A stretch of DNA of 64,000 nucleotides from Lysobacter sp. K5869 (GTDB lineage: Bacteria > Pseudomonadota > Gammaproteobacteria > Xanthomonadales > Xanthomonadaceae). Positions 16,620-24,192 of the stretch are shown here, piece after piece. Below the pieces are notes generated by a model. The model had not been told where the DNA came from and made no database searches. It was given only the letters and a program-made list of their open reading frames with translations. Positions within the stretch are counted from its first letter, which is position 1; each line of letters starts with the position of its first letter. Location of the stretch: NCBI RefSeq assembly GCF_018847975.1, contig NZ_CP072597.1, positions 2,643,001-2,707,000 of the forward strand. Direction: 5' to 3'. The position numbers and the translations under genes are program-made.

Positions 16620-17207
16620 TCATCGCGAGTGCCTCTCTCGCATCAGCGACGGAGGGGGCTCCAGTGTCCCCGGGGGGACTGTGACCTCGCCCCGAAGTTT
16701 CGCGCTCCTGTAGGCCCGGGCGGCTTTGGTTATATCCCAATCTTCATACCCATCCGGCTCTTCATTCAAAATGCTTTCGAGGTTCAGATCGAATAGGAAC
16801 TTTAGGCTGTCAGGGAGGGCTTTGAAGATTTCGAGAACGTTTTGCGCATCGGCGGCCCTAAAAGCCATGCGGTAAACGTCGCCCTCGCTGAAATCTCCGC
16901 TCTTCGATGGCCTTTCTATGCGCCATTGTGCGCAGATTTCGATCACTACGCGGTAGGGTTTTTTGACCTCCTCGCGGATCAGGTTCCATCTTTCCTGTCC
17001 GAAAGCATGAATCAGTTCGGCTACCGCCTCGTGGTACAAATCGGGCTCAGTGGCTGCGCGTTCGTAGTAATGATAGATCGCTTCGCCAAGCAAGGAGAGA
17101 TAGCAGTGAACGTTCTCCGCATCGACTAGCGTGGCGAGTTCTTTATGGAAGTCCGAGGCCGGCTTGGACTTTAGCGCGAGCATTTGCTTTTGATGGATAT
17201 CGTTCAT
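16620..17207 (-). CDS. hypothetical protein, 195 aa
   Basis: The start ATG 17207 (MNDIHQKQMLALKSK) is chosen because it overlaps the stop of the upstream gene as ATGA; the frame itself extends to 17264. The protein is helix-rich, with an EVAELIHAFG-like core (residues in HEAVAELIHAFGQERWN) and a mainly acidic C-terminal half. It has no signal peptide or membrane segment. No family was recognised. It is the last gene of a minus-strand set that runs from 19036 to here and appears translationally coupled to its upstream neighbour. Confidence 0.6.
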   Translation of the reverse strand: MNDIHQKQMLALKSKPASDFHKELATLVDAENVHCYLSLLGEAIYHYYERAATEPDLYHEAVAELIHAFGQERWNLIREEVKKPYRVVIEICAQWRIERPSKSGDFSEGDVYRMAFRAADAQNVLEIFKALPDSLKFLFDLNLESILNEEPDGYEDWDITKAARAYRSAKLRGEVTVPPGTLEPPPSLMRERHSR

Positions 17208-17581
17208 GATTGGCTCGTGTCGCTGGGTATGGAATGTTGCGAGGGCATCGGGCGAATCACGCAAACGAGCGCGCCGCCATAGAGACCCGGAGGGACGACG
17301 ATCTCGGCATTCATTCGTCCGTGCAGCGCTTCTTCGACAATCGAGGCGAAGCCGCTTGGGGTATAGAACGAGCGCATGGCCTGACGAGTCGGCAGGATCG
17401 CCACGCCGCGTCCTTCGGCGAAGGCTAGATCGATCATTCTCTGTAGTTCGGCAGCCGGTAGAAAACTACGCAGGCATAAAGCGCCGGATTCGATGGCCCG
17501 TTTGGCTGCGAAGATGGGAGCGGTCGGTTCGCTCATGCTTTTCATCACTAGTGGTGCGGCGTGCATCGTCATAGATGACAT
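17204..17581 (-). CDS. hypothetical protein, up to 125 aa
   Basis: The reading is supported by its ATGA overlap with the next gene. The start is uncertain: Met at 17581, or a downstream Met in VMKSMSEPTAP. It has a helical first half (ESGALCLRSFLPAAELQRMIDLAFAEG) and a strand-rich second half (AEIVVPPGLYGGALVCVIRP). It has no signal peptide, no recognised family, and is probably cytoplasmic. Confidence 0.5.
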   Translation of the reverse strand: MSSMTMHAAPLVMKSMSEPTAPIFAAKRAIESGALCLRSFLPAAELQRMIDLAFAEGRGVAILPTRQAMRSFYTPSGFASIVEEALHGRMNAEIVVPPGLYGGALVCVIRPMPSQHSIPSDTSQS

Positions 17582-17631
17582 TGACTGTCACGACGACGAA
17601 GCTGACTTCCGCAATGGTTCGATGGAAGTCG

Positions 17632-18198
17632 TTACCAATTCAAAACAACGCCTTCGGAAGTCCACTCCACGTCCTGCGCCAAAATCTCGATGCTGCTTGA
17701 ATCCCCAACAATCAAGTAATGATTCAACTTCCATTCCTCGGCTTCGGCGGTGCGCCAGTCGGAATTGGCGATCCTGTAGGCACCTGGGTCCGGCGATATT
17801 TTCGTTTCATTCCACTCTTCGGCGTACCTTTCCTCCCAGGCGGAAATATCTTCTCCGCTCCTTATGGCGCCACGCACCTCGGACCAGTCGTACTGAGACT
17901 CATCGATCACTTCAACGTCCGAGTGTTGGATGTTTCGCAGCACCGAGCCAACATTCTTGAATGTCAGCGCTATGACGTGGTAGCGCCCATGTTCGAGTGT
18001 CTGGTCTATGATTAATCCGTCAGCGCCGACAATTACTTGCTCGTTGGTGATTTCATCGCCGGCGTGAGGAATGAACCCGAAAAAGGCAAAGAACTGGACT
18101 ACCGTATCCCCATCCTCTTCGCATATCAGCTTAAGGCTGGAGAGCGACGGAGATACTGACCACGGGACGTTCAGCGGGATTAGTTTTCTCATGCTCAT
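17632..18198 (-). CDS. hypothetical protein, 188 aa
   Basis: It begins MSMRKLIPLNVPWSVSPSL and its ATG overlaps the upstream stop (ATGA), indicating translational coupling. It is acidic, strand-rich at both ends and Trp-rich (DYDWSE-like segment QYDWSEVRGAIRSGED, NSDWRTAEAEEW). It has no signal peptide and no recognised family. Composition is AT-richer than the flanking core genes, in line with acquisition. Confidence 0.6.
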   Translation of the reverse strand: MSMRKLIPLNVPWSVSPSLSSLKLICEEDGDTVVQFFAFFGFIPHAGDEITNEQVIVGADGLIIDQTLEHGRYHVIALTFKNVGSVLRNIQHSDVEVIDESQYDWSEVRGAIRSGEDISAWEERYAEEWNETKISPDPGAYRIANSDWRTAEAEEWKLNHYLIVGDSSSIEILAQDVEWTSEGVVLNW

Positions 18199-18668
18199 CT
18201 TTGATCCCTCTCCTCTTGCACGGCATTGTCGCCGAGGTGACTGCGTCGAGGAGGGATGTCCAGTTCTTCAGGCTGCGGCAACTTCAAGTCCGTTTTTTGG
18301 AGCTCGTCGTTCCAGTGGTCGTACACCGCTCTGTAGATTTCTTCGTAGATAACGCGGGAGCGTCCGGTGCCGACGCCAGCCGGAAGGGCAAATGTCCCAT
18401 CAGCGTCTTGGGTAAGCCATTCAAAGTTGAATGCCGGATCCGTCATGGCCGTGAGCAAGGTGGATGCCATGGTGCGCTTAACGGGTATGGCGGTGTTTGA
18501 GTACCACGGGTCTAGAAAAAAGCTCCGATCCAATAGTTCGCGAAGGGACGCTCGGCTTTCCAGGTCGAATTTTTCGCACAGTTCGCCGACCGTTTCTTCG
18601 CGGTCATATGCGTTGATCGGCTCCAGGAAAGTGAGAAGAGTATCGATCTGCTTCCTTGTGTAATTCAT
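18195..18668 (-). CDS. hypothetical protein, about 157 aa
   Basis: ATG 18668 (MNYTRKQIDTLLTFLEPI) is preferred; a Met at 18701 would add MKMKHHGGAHI. It is helix-rich with WYSNTAIPVKRTMAS in the middle and a conserved-looking YEEIYRAVYDHWNDEL helix. The stop overlaps the next gene as ATGA. No family was recognised. It lies just downstream of the DUF6959-like gene copy 2 on the same strand. Confidence 0.55.
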   Translation of the reverse strand: MNYTRKQIDTLLTFLEPINAYDREETVGELCEKFDLESRASLRELLDRSFFLDPWYSNTAIPVKRTMASTLLTAMTDPAFNFEWLTQDADGTFALPAGVGTGRSRVIYEEIYRAVYDHWNDELQKTDLKLPQPEELDIPPRRSHLGDNAVQEERDQR

Positions 18669-18717
18669 GATGTGTGCGCCACCGTGGTGTTTCATCTTCA
18701 TAATGCTTATTCATGGT

Positions 18718-19210
18718 GAGCAACTCTCCTGCAATGTTCGGTCGCATTGCAGCGGCATCGCGATCAGCCTTCGAAATAGGGCAAGGAATAGCCATGCCGC
18801 GCCAGCGTTTCTTCGTACACATCCAGACAACCGCGCAAGGTGTCCACGACGAGTTCCAGCGAGTTGTACTCGTGTGACTGGGTATCGGGGTCCAGCGCGC
18901 TCAGCGCTGTGTTCGCGCGGCGGTACAGGCTGTGGAGGGTGTCGCCCTGGAGCACCACCCCCGGAAACGCGCGAGTGGACAGTTTGACGATGGCGGAGTT
19001 CGAGGTCGGGTCGAGGAGGTCGACGGTCGTCGTCATGTCTGATCTCGTGGAGGAGCGTCTGGGACCGGCCTCTGAGGCTATCCGATGCCACGGGCGGGGC
19101 GCAGGGGGCTTGTCGAGGGGCGGGTAGAAATCGCTGGGCCGTCCGGCGACGGGGGGCCGGGGGACGGCTGCGGGGCGTGCGTCTCTTCGCGGTGGAGGCC
19201 TTATCCCACA
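18718..19210. repeat. duplicated segment D (copy 2, probably the original)
   Basis: Nearly identical to 13703-14180. This copy continues without a break into the ssb upstream region, so it is the more likely parent copy. Confidence 0.8.
18764..19036 (-). CDS. DUF6959-like small protein, copy 2
   Basis: This encodes 90 residues from ATG 19036, differing from copy 1 only at positions such as DTQSHEY versus DTQPHEY and the final PYFEG versus PYFDD. It heads the minus-strand set 16620-19036 and is divergent from ssb. The family call rests on recalled pattern RAFPGVVLQGDTLHSL. No signal peptide. Confidence 0.65.
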   Translation of the reverse strand: MTTTVDLLDPTSNSAIVKLSTRAFPGVVLQGDTLHSLYRRANTALSALDPDTQSHEYNSLELVVDTLRGCLDVYEETLARHGYSLPYFEG

Positions 19211-19293
19211 AGCGTTTCGGTAGTTTTCCTCCATCGCCCCGGCGGCTGTGCCGACCCACCCCCGGCCCCCCGGCCGATACCCGGGCGAGGGGC

Positions 19294-19299
19294 TATAAT
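19294..19299 (+). promoter_or_regulatory. -10 box of the ssb promoter
   Basis: A perfect TATAAT lies 44 bp before the ssb start, in otherwise GC-rich DNA. No good -35 match is seen 17 bp upstream, so another factor or an extended -10 may compensate. The rest of 19037-19342 holds no gene on either strand that I can support. Confidence 0.6.
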
Positions 19300-19342
19300 C
19301 GACCCTTAGGCCGTCCAAGAACGGCAGTCAGCAAGGAATCCC

Positions 19343-19933
19343 ATGGCACGCGGCATCAATAAAGTCATCCTGGTCGGCAACCTCGGCAACGATCCGGAGA
19401 CCAAGTACACCCAGGGCGGCATGGCCGTGACCACGATCAGCCTGGCCACCACCAGCGTCCGCAAGGACCGCGACGGCAACAACCAGGAACGCACCGAGTG
19501 GCACCGGGTCAAGCTGTTCGGCAAGCTCGGCGAGATCGCCGGCGAGTACTTGCGCAAGGGCCGCCAGGTCTATATCGAAGGCTCGATCCGCTACGACAAG
19601 TTCACCGGTCAGGACGGCGTCGAGAAGTATTTCACCGACATCATCGCCGATGAGATGCAGATGCTCGGCGGCGGTGGCGAAGGCGGCGGCGGTGGCGGCG
19701 GCGAGCGCCCGGCCCGTTCTTCGGGCGGCGGTGGCGGTGGCTACGGCGGTGGTGGCGGTGGCGGCGAGCGTCAGGCCCGTTCCTCGGGCGGCGGCGGTGG
19801 CGGCTACGGTGGTGGTGGTGGTGGTGGCGGTGGGTACGGCGGCGGTCGCGACTCCGGCCAGCGTCGCGAGGCGCCGCCGGCCAAGTCGAACGACTTCGGC
19901 GACGATTTCGCGGACGACGACATCCCGTTCTGA
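19343..19933 (+). CDS. ssb: single-stranded DNA-binding protein
   Basis: This encodes 196 residues. The OB-fold (about residues 1-110) begins [19 protein letters not shown] and has the [21 protein letters not shown] signature of SSB. A long glycine-rich linker contains a duplicated segment ([18 protein letters not shown] and [18 protein letters not shown]). The acidic tip DDDIPF recruits partner proteins of replication and repair in this family. AAGGA lies 5 bp before the ATG. It acts in the cytoplasm as a homotetramer on ssDNA. A monocistronic unit is suggested by the promoter and terminator on either side. Confidence 0.97.
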   Translation: MARGINKVILVGNLGNDPETKYTQGGMAVTTISLATTSVRKDRDGNNQERTEWHRVKLFGKLGEIAGEYLRKGRQVYIEGSIRYDKFTGQDGVEKYFTDIIADEMQMLGGGGEGGGGGGGERPARSSGGGGGGYGGGGGGGERQARSSGGGGGGYGGGGGGGGGYGGGRDSGQRREAPPAKSNDFGDDFADDDIPF

Positions 19934-19965
19934 AACGCCGCGGCTTCAGCCGCGTCGCGCACGAA

Positions 19966-20002
19966 TTAAAAAAGCGGAGGACGCAAGTCCTCCGCTTTTT
20001 TT
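19966..20002 (+). terminator. Rho-independent terminator of ssb
   Basis: Perfect 9-bp stem AGCGGAGGA/TCCTCCGCT with a CGCAAG loop, followed by T7 and preceded by an A-run, so it may work in both directions. Confidence 0.92.
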
Positions 20003-20062
20003 ACGTCTTCTCTTACGTCTTCGTTAGCGCCGCTGCGATTTCTTTACGCGCGCGATCCCGCG

Positions 20063-20482
20063 TCAGCTTTGCTTGATGAGCCTGCGCTGGCCGATCGAAG
20101 CGCTCTTGCGCGCGGTCGGCTTGGCGAGGCCGGGGATGAGGAAATCGGTGACGCTGCGGCCGTACTTGGTCTTCTGGGCCAGCCACCGCGGCATCCGCCC
20201 GCGGCCCGACCAGGTGTTCCGCTTGTTGTCCGGGTCGCGATACTTGGGCGCCACCTTGCCGGTCTTGCGCCGCGGGCTGCGCCTCTTGACCGGGTTTTCG
20301 GCCGCCGGCCGATCGCCATAGAGCTCTGCGATCGTATAGCCGTGCTGAGCGGCCAGCGCGATCGCTTTCCGACGAACCTCGGCGGCGGGGCGACGGCTGG
20401 ACAACAACTTCCGCTGCCGCTCCGCGGCGAGCAGCAGGGAGTTCAATTCCGTCAGGCTGAGTTTTTCAAGGTCGATCTTCAT
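20063..20482 (-). CDS. H-NS-family DNA-binding protein
   Basis: This encodes 139 residues. An N-terminal helix region (about 1-45) suits dimerisation. Residues 80-100 carry the H-NS C-terminal signature KYRDPDNKRNTWSGRGRMP, in which the WSGRGR loop inserts into the minor groove of AT-rich DNA. The basic linker and tail (KRRSPRRKTGK, IGQRRLIKQS) are typical of xanthomonad homologues. It probably silences AT-richer acquired DNA such as the island at 9.4-19 kb, though that link is inference. It converges on the ssb terminator. Confidence 0.88.
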   Translation of the reverse strand: MKIDLEKLSLTELNSLLLAAERQRKLLSSRRPAAEVRRKAIALAAQHGYTIAELYGDRPAAENPVKRRSPRRKTGKVAPKYRDPDNKRNTWSGRGRMPRWLAQKTKYGRSVTDFLIPGLAKPTARKSASIGQRRLIKQS

Positions 20483-20701
20483 GCCGGCCAGGGTCCGGCC
20501 AGACCTATCGGCCTGTCAAGCAAGGACATCGATAGCGGTGGGATTGCGCTCCCGGCGCAAACCGGCTGCTGCCAGGCGCCTTGTCGGGGCCGAGCCGGCG
20601 CCGGCGGGCGTCTCGGCGGCCGCGTCGAGATGGCGCTGGAGCGCCCGCGGCCGCCTTGCTACGCTCCCGGCCTCGTCGCGCTCGCTCGCTTGGGGATCCC
20701 T

Positions 20702-21304
20702 ATGCTCGCTCTGTCGGTCGTCGCCCATCCGAGCCCGATCAGCTTCAGTCACGCGCTCGCCGCGCAGGCCGCCGCGACCTTGCGCGAGGCCGGTTTCGAG
20801 GTGCGCGAACACGATCTGTACGCCGAGGGCTTCAACCCGGTGCAGCCGGTGGGCGAAGCGCTGAACACCGCGTCCGACGATGCGCTGGTCGAGCGCCATT
20901 GCGAAGAACTCAAGCAAGCCGATCTGATTTTGGTGTTCCATCCGAATTGGTGGAGCCAGCCGCCGGCGATCCTCAAGGGCTGGGTCGACCGCGTATTCCG
21001 CTTGGATACGGCCTATGCCTATCCGGAAGGAACCGGGCTCGACGGCGTGCCGGTCGGCTTGCTGCGCGCCCGCGCCGCGTTCGTGTTCAACACCTCCAAC
21101 ACGCCGGCCGAACGCGAGCGCGGCGTGTTCGGCGACCCGCTGGACAGCCTGTGGAAGACCAGCATTTTCGGCTTGTGCGGCGTCGATTCGGTGACCCGGC
21201 GCATGTACGGGCCGATGGCGGCGAGCACGGCGGAAGACCGTGCGGGTTGGGTCGGGGACGTGCGCGAATTGGTGGGCGCGGCGGCGGAATCGTTGCGCGG
21301 TTGA
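20702..21304 (+). CDS. flavodoxin-fold NAD(P)H:quinone oxidoreductase
   Basis: This encodes 200 residues from ATG 20702; an open frame extends far upstream but without protein character. MLALSVVAHPSPISFSHALA is the FMN/FAD phosphate-binding start of the NQO1/WrbA-like Flavodoxin_2 fold, and the block LVFHPNWWSQPPAILKGWVDRV is characteristic of KefF/YheR/MdaB-type NAD(P)H dehydrogenases. It is predicted to be a cytosolic two-electron quinone reductase. Its neighbours do not indicate a specific substrate. Confidence 0.9.
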   Translation: MLALSVVAHPSPISFSHALAAQAAATLREAGFEVREHDLYAEGFNPVQPVGEALNTASDDALVERHCEELKQADLILVFHPNWWSQPPAILKGWVDRVFRLDTAYAYPEGTGLDGVPVGLLRARAAFVFNTSNTPAERERGVFGDPLDSLWKTSIFGLCGVDSVTRRMYGPMAASTAEDRAGWVGDVRELVGAAAESLRG

Positions 21305-21500
21305 GGTGGTGCGTCGATGCGGCGTGTCGGTCGAAGACGGCTTCGCGACGAACGGTGCGCGATAAGCGCGCGACGGCCACGTCGAAACGGGTTCCGGCTT
21401 TCGCAAGAGCGACGGTTGAAGGATGCGGCGTTTGCGAGTCCGAGCGAGGATGCGGCGTTCGGATGCTCGGACGCACGTCGGTCGCAGCGGTCGCGTTCGA

Positions 21501-21528
21501 TAAAAAGCCGGCCGCATCAGCGGCCGGC
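21501..21528 (-). terminator. terminator of the small secreted-protein gene
   Basis: A 9-bp GC stem (GCCGGCCGC/GCGGCCGGC) with an ATCA or TGAT loop ends, on the minus strand, in a T5 run (AAAAA at 21502-21506 on plus). Confidence 0.8.
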
Positions 21529-21593
21529 CGGGTGAGTGCGGGAACGGCCGCGGATCGTCGCGGCGATGCGCGCGCCGCGTCGGCCCGCTGGGC

Positions 21594-21911
21594 TCAGCCG
21601 CCGAACGGAACCAGGTGGCAGTACTCGACGATCACGGTGTTGCCGCCGGAGTACCACGTCTGCAGCTGGGCATCGCAGCTTTCCTGGCTCGACGCGACGA
21701 TGTCGGCGTAGCTCCAGGTCAGATAGCGGCCATCGGGGCCGCTGTGCGGATGCAGGTACTTCACCCGCGCGCGCCAATCGCCCGCGGGCTGCGGCGCCGG
21801 CGTGGTGCCGATGCCGCCCGGCGGCGCGGCGACGGCGGCGCCGGTCAGGGCCAGGCCCAGGCAGATCGCGGCGAGGCGGAGGGGCGATTGCGTCGTCAAT
21901 GACTTTTTCAT
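21594..21911 (-). CDS. small secreted protein of unknown function
   Basis: This encodes 105 residues with a clear Sec signal peptide (MKKSLTTQSPLRLAAICLGL, cleavage probably after AAVAA). The mature part of about 75 residues is Trp/Tyr-rich with two Cys (ESCDAQLQTWYSGG, IVEYCHLVPFGG) that could form a disulfide. No family was recognised. The large minus-strand frame running through it to 23267 is a shadow of nagA and should not be merged with it. A terminator follows at 21501-21528. Confidence 0.75.
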   Translation of the reverse strand: MKKSLTTQSPLRLAAICLGLALTGAAVAAPPGGIGTTPAPQPAGDWRARVKYLHPHSGPDGRYLTWSYADIVASSQESCDAQLQTWYSGGNTVIVEYCHLVPFGG

Positions 21912-22282
21912 GGATGCTCCGAAGTCCGTGTGGCGATGAGTCGGGCAGCGCGGTCGCTGCTCCGGCGGGCGAAGCGGACGGATGTGCCGGTTCGCGGCGC
22001 ACCTAAGTCGAACGCAGTTCGGGCCCGGGTTGGACAGGCGAGGGCCGGGTTTCGGATGGACGCGCGGCTGCGGCGTACCAGCGGAGCGCGCGGCGGGTGC
22101 GCGGCGGATCCAAGCGCGCCGGTACGCGGCGGCTTGCCCTGGTCGCGGCGGATCGCACCGCGCCGGAGCGGATCGGAGCAATCGACCGACGGCCGATGGC
22201 GCCGCTCGAACGGTGTTCCGCATGAGGCGTCGACGTGCGATGCGCAGGCGTGCGCCGATCGCGAGCCGTCGCGCTGCGCGCC
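21912..22282. other. intergenic region between nagA and the secreted-protein gene
   Basis: About 370 bp of very GC-rich sequence. Frames in it are shadows without protein character. It should contain the promoter for the 21594-21911 gene; no clear promoter, terminator or RNA was recognised. Confidence 0.5.
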
Positions 22283-23386
22283 TCAGGACAGATCGATGGA
22301 CCGGCCGGCGACGTGCACCTGCGCGACGCGCAGCTGCGAATCCAGCACGACGATATCCGCCCAGGCGCCGGGTTCGAGCCGCCCGCGGTCGCTCAGGCCC
22401 AGGTACTGCGCCGGGAACGCGGACACGCGCCGCGAGGCATCGGCCAGATCGAGCCCGACGTCGACCAGATTGCGCAGCGCCTGATCCATGGTTAGCGCGC
22501 TGCCGGCCAGCGAGCCGGTGGCCAGACGCACGCAACCCAGGCATTTGTGCACGCGCTGCGAACCCAGCGCGTATTCGCCGTCGGGCATGCCGGTGGCGGC
22601 GGTCGCGTCGGTGACCGCGTACAAGCGCGGGATCGCGCGCAGGGCGAGGCGGATCGCGCCGGGATGCACGTGCTGCAGGTCGGGAATCAGTTCGGCGTAT
22701 TCGGCGTGGGCGAGCGCGGCCGCGGCGATGCCGGGTTTGTAGTGGTCCACGCCGGTCATGCCGTTGAACAAGTGAGTGAAGCCCGAGGCGCCGGCGCGCA
22801 GCGCGGCGAGGCCTTCCTCGTAGGTGCCGGCGCTGTGGCCGAGCTGGACGCGGATGCCGAGCGCGCACAGCGCCGGAATCAGTTCGGTGTGGCGGCCAAT
22901 TTCCGGCGCCAGGGTCAGCACCCGGATCGGCGCCAGCGCGTGCAGGCGCCGCACCGATTCCAGCGTCGCCTCCACCGTCAGCGGCGGCTGCGCGCCGAGG
23001 CGGTGCGGGCTGATGAACGGCCCTTCCAGATGCACGCCGAGTATTTGCGCGGCGTCCGCATCGGGCGCGGCGATGACCTGGGCGAGACCGCGCAGCGCCG
23101 CGACGATATCGTCTTCGGCCGCGGTCATCGTGGTGCCGAGCAGGGCGGTGGTGCCGTAGCGCGCGTGCGCGCGGGCGATGGTGCGCGCGACCTCGCCGCC
23201 CTGCATCAGATCGACGCCGGCCGCGCCGTGCACGTGCAGGTCGATGAAGCCCGGCAGGACGATGCATTCGTCGCTGGCGCCGGCGACGTCTTCGATGGCG
23301 CGGATGCGGCCGTCGAATTCGATGCGCCCGCGGCGCCAGCCGTCGGGAGTGAGGATGCGGCCCTGCAGGGCGCGGAGTTCGGTCAA
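22283..23386 (-). CDS. nagA: N-acetylglucosamine/galactosamine-6-phosphate deacetylase
   Basis: This encodes 367 residues of the amidohydrolase superfamily. Visible motifs are HVHG (His51, His53), LEGPF (Glu121, metal ligand), GHS (His184), HLFN (His205) and the catalytic Asp260 in VTDAT. It removes acetate from GlcNAc-6-P or GalNAc-6-P in the cytoplasm. Given its neighbours AgaS and an aldolase subunit, the GalNAc-6-P role (AgaA type) is likely. Its ATG overlaps the stop of the DeoR-type regulator gene (ATGA), so it is in that operon. Length is normal for the family. Confidence 0.93.
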   Translation of the reverse strand: MTELRALQGRILTPDGWRRGRIEFDGRIRAIEDVAGASDECIVLPGFIDLHVHGAAGVDLMQGGEVARTIARAHARYGTTALLGTTMTAAEDDIVAALRGLAQVIAAPDADAAQILGVHLEGPFISPHRLGAQPPLTVEATLESVRRLHALAPIRVLTLAPEIGRHTELIPALCALGIRVQLGHSAGTYEEGLAALRAGASGFTHLFNGMTGVDHYKPGIAAAALAHAEYAELIPDLQHVHPGAIRLALRAIPRLYAVTDATAATGMPDGEYALGSQRVHKCLGCVRLATGSLAGSALTMDQALRNLVDVGLDLADASRRVSAFPAQYLGLSDRGRLEPGAWADIVVLDSQLRVAQVHVAGRSIDLS

Positions 23387-24165
23387 GGCAGCGGCTCGGC
23401 GATGATCGTTTCGATGCCCAGCCGCAGCAGACCCTCGCGGTAGCGGTCGTCGATGCCGGCGTCGGTGATGATGGCGTGGACTTGGTCGAGGCGGGCGATG
23501 CGGTGCAGGCTGACCCGGCCGAACTTGGAGGCGTCGGTCAGCACCACGATCCGGCGCGCGCGCTCGACCATGCGGTGGTTGAGGCGGGCTTCGGCCTCGT
23601 CGTGGGTGGTCAGGCCGAACTGCAGGTCCAGGCCGTCCACACCGAGAAACAGCGTGTCGAAGCTGTAGGCGTTGAGGCTGGCCTCGGCCTGGCTGCCTTG
23701 CAGCGACAGCGACTGCTTGCGCAGCAAGCCGCCGCTGAGCAGCACGTCCACGCCGGGCGCGTTGGCCAGTTCCCAGGCGATGTTGAGGCCGTTGGTCATC
23801 ACCGTGACGTCGCGGTGGCCGCGCAGGTGGCGGGCCAGGGTCATGGTGGTGGAGCCCGAATCGATGATGATGTTGTCGCCGGCCTGCACCAACTGCGCGG
23901 CGCGCGCGCCGATGCGCTCCTTCAGCGGCAGGTTCAGCGCATCCTTCTCATGGATGTCCTGCTCCTGCGGCGGCGTGCGCACCAGGGTGGCGCCGCCGTG
24001 GGTGCGCGTGGCGAGGCCTTGCGATTCGATATGGCTGAGGTCGGCGCGGATGGTCACCGCCGACACCTCGAAGCGCTCGACCAACTCGGCGACCTGCACC
24101 GAGCCCTGCTCGATCAAGCATTGCAGGATCTGTTGTCGGCGGGAGCGGGTATTGCGCATGGCCAT
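23383..24165 (-). CDS. DeoR-family transcriptional regulator (AgaR-like)
   Basis: This encodes 260 residues (or 258 from the second Met). The N-terminal winged helix (RRQQILQCLIEQGSVQVAEL, VSAVTIRADLSHIESQGL, RTHGGA) is followed by the DeoR sensor domain with IIIDSGSTTM and VLTDASKFGR, which binds phosphorylated sugars. In related loci AgaR represses GalNAc genes and is released by a sugar-phosphate intermediate. It sits within the operon it probably controls, between the aldolase-subunit gene and nagA. Likely targets are the palindromes in 27680-27916. Confidence 0.9.
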   Translation of the reverse strand: MAMRNTRSRRQQILQCLIEQGSVQVAELVERFEVSAVTIRADLSHIESQGLATRTHGGATLVRTPPQEQDIHEKDALNLPLKERIGARAAQLVQAGDNIIIDSGSTTMTLARHLRGHRDVTVMTNGLNIAWELANAPGVDVLLSGGLLRKQSLSLQGSQAEASLNAYSFDTLFLGVDGLDLQFGLTTHDEAEARLNHRMVERARRIVVLTDASKFGRVSLHRIARLDQVHAIITDAGIDDRYREGLLRLGIETIIAEPLP

Positions 24166-24192
24166 CGGAGTGTCCGCGGAGAAAACCGAAGA

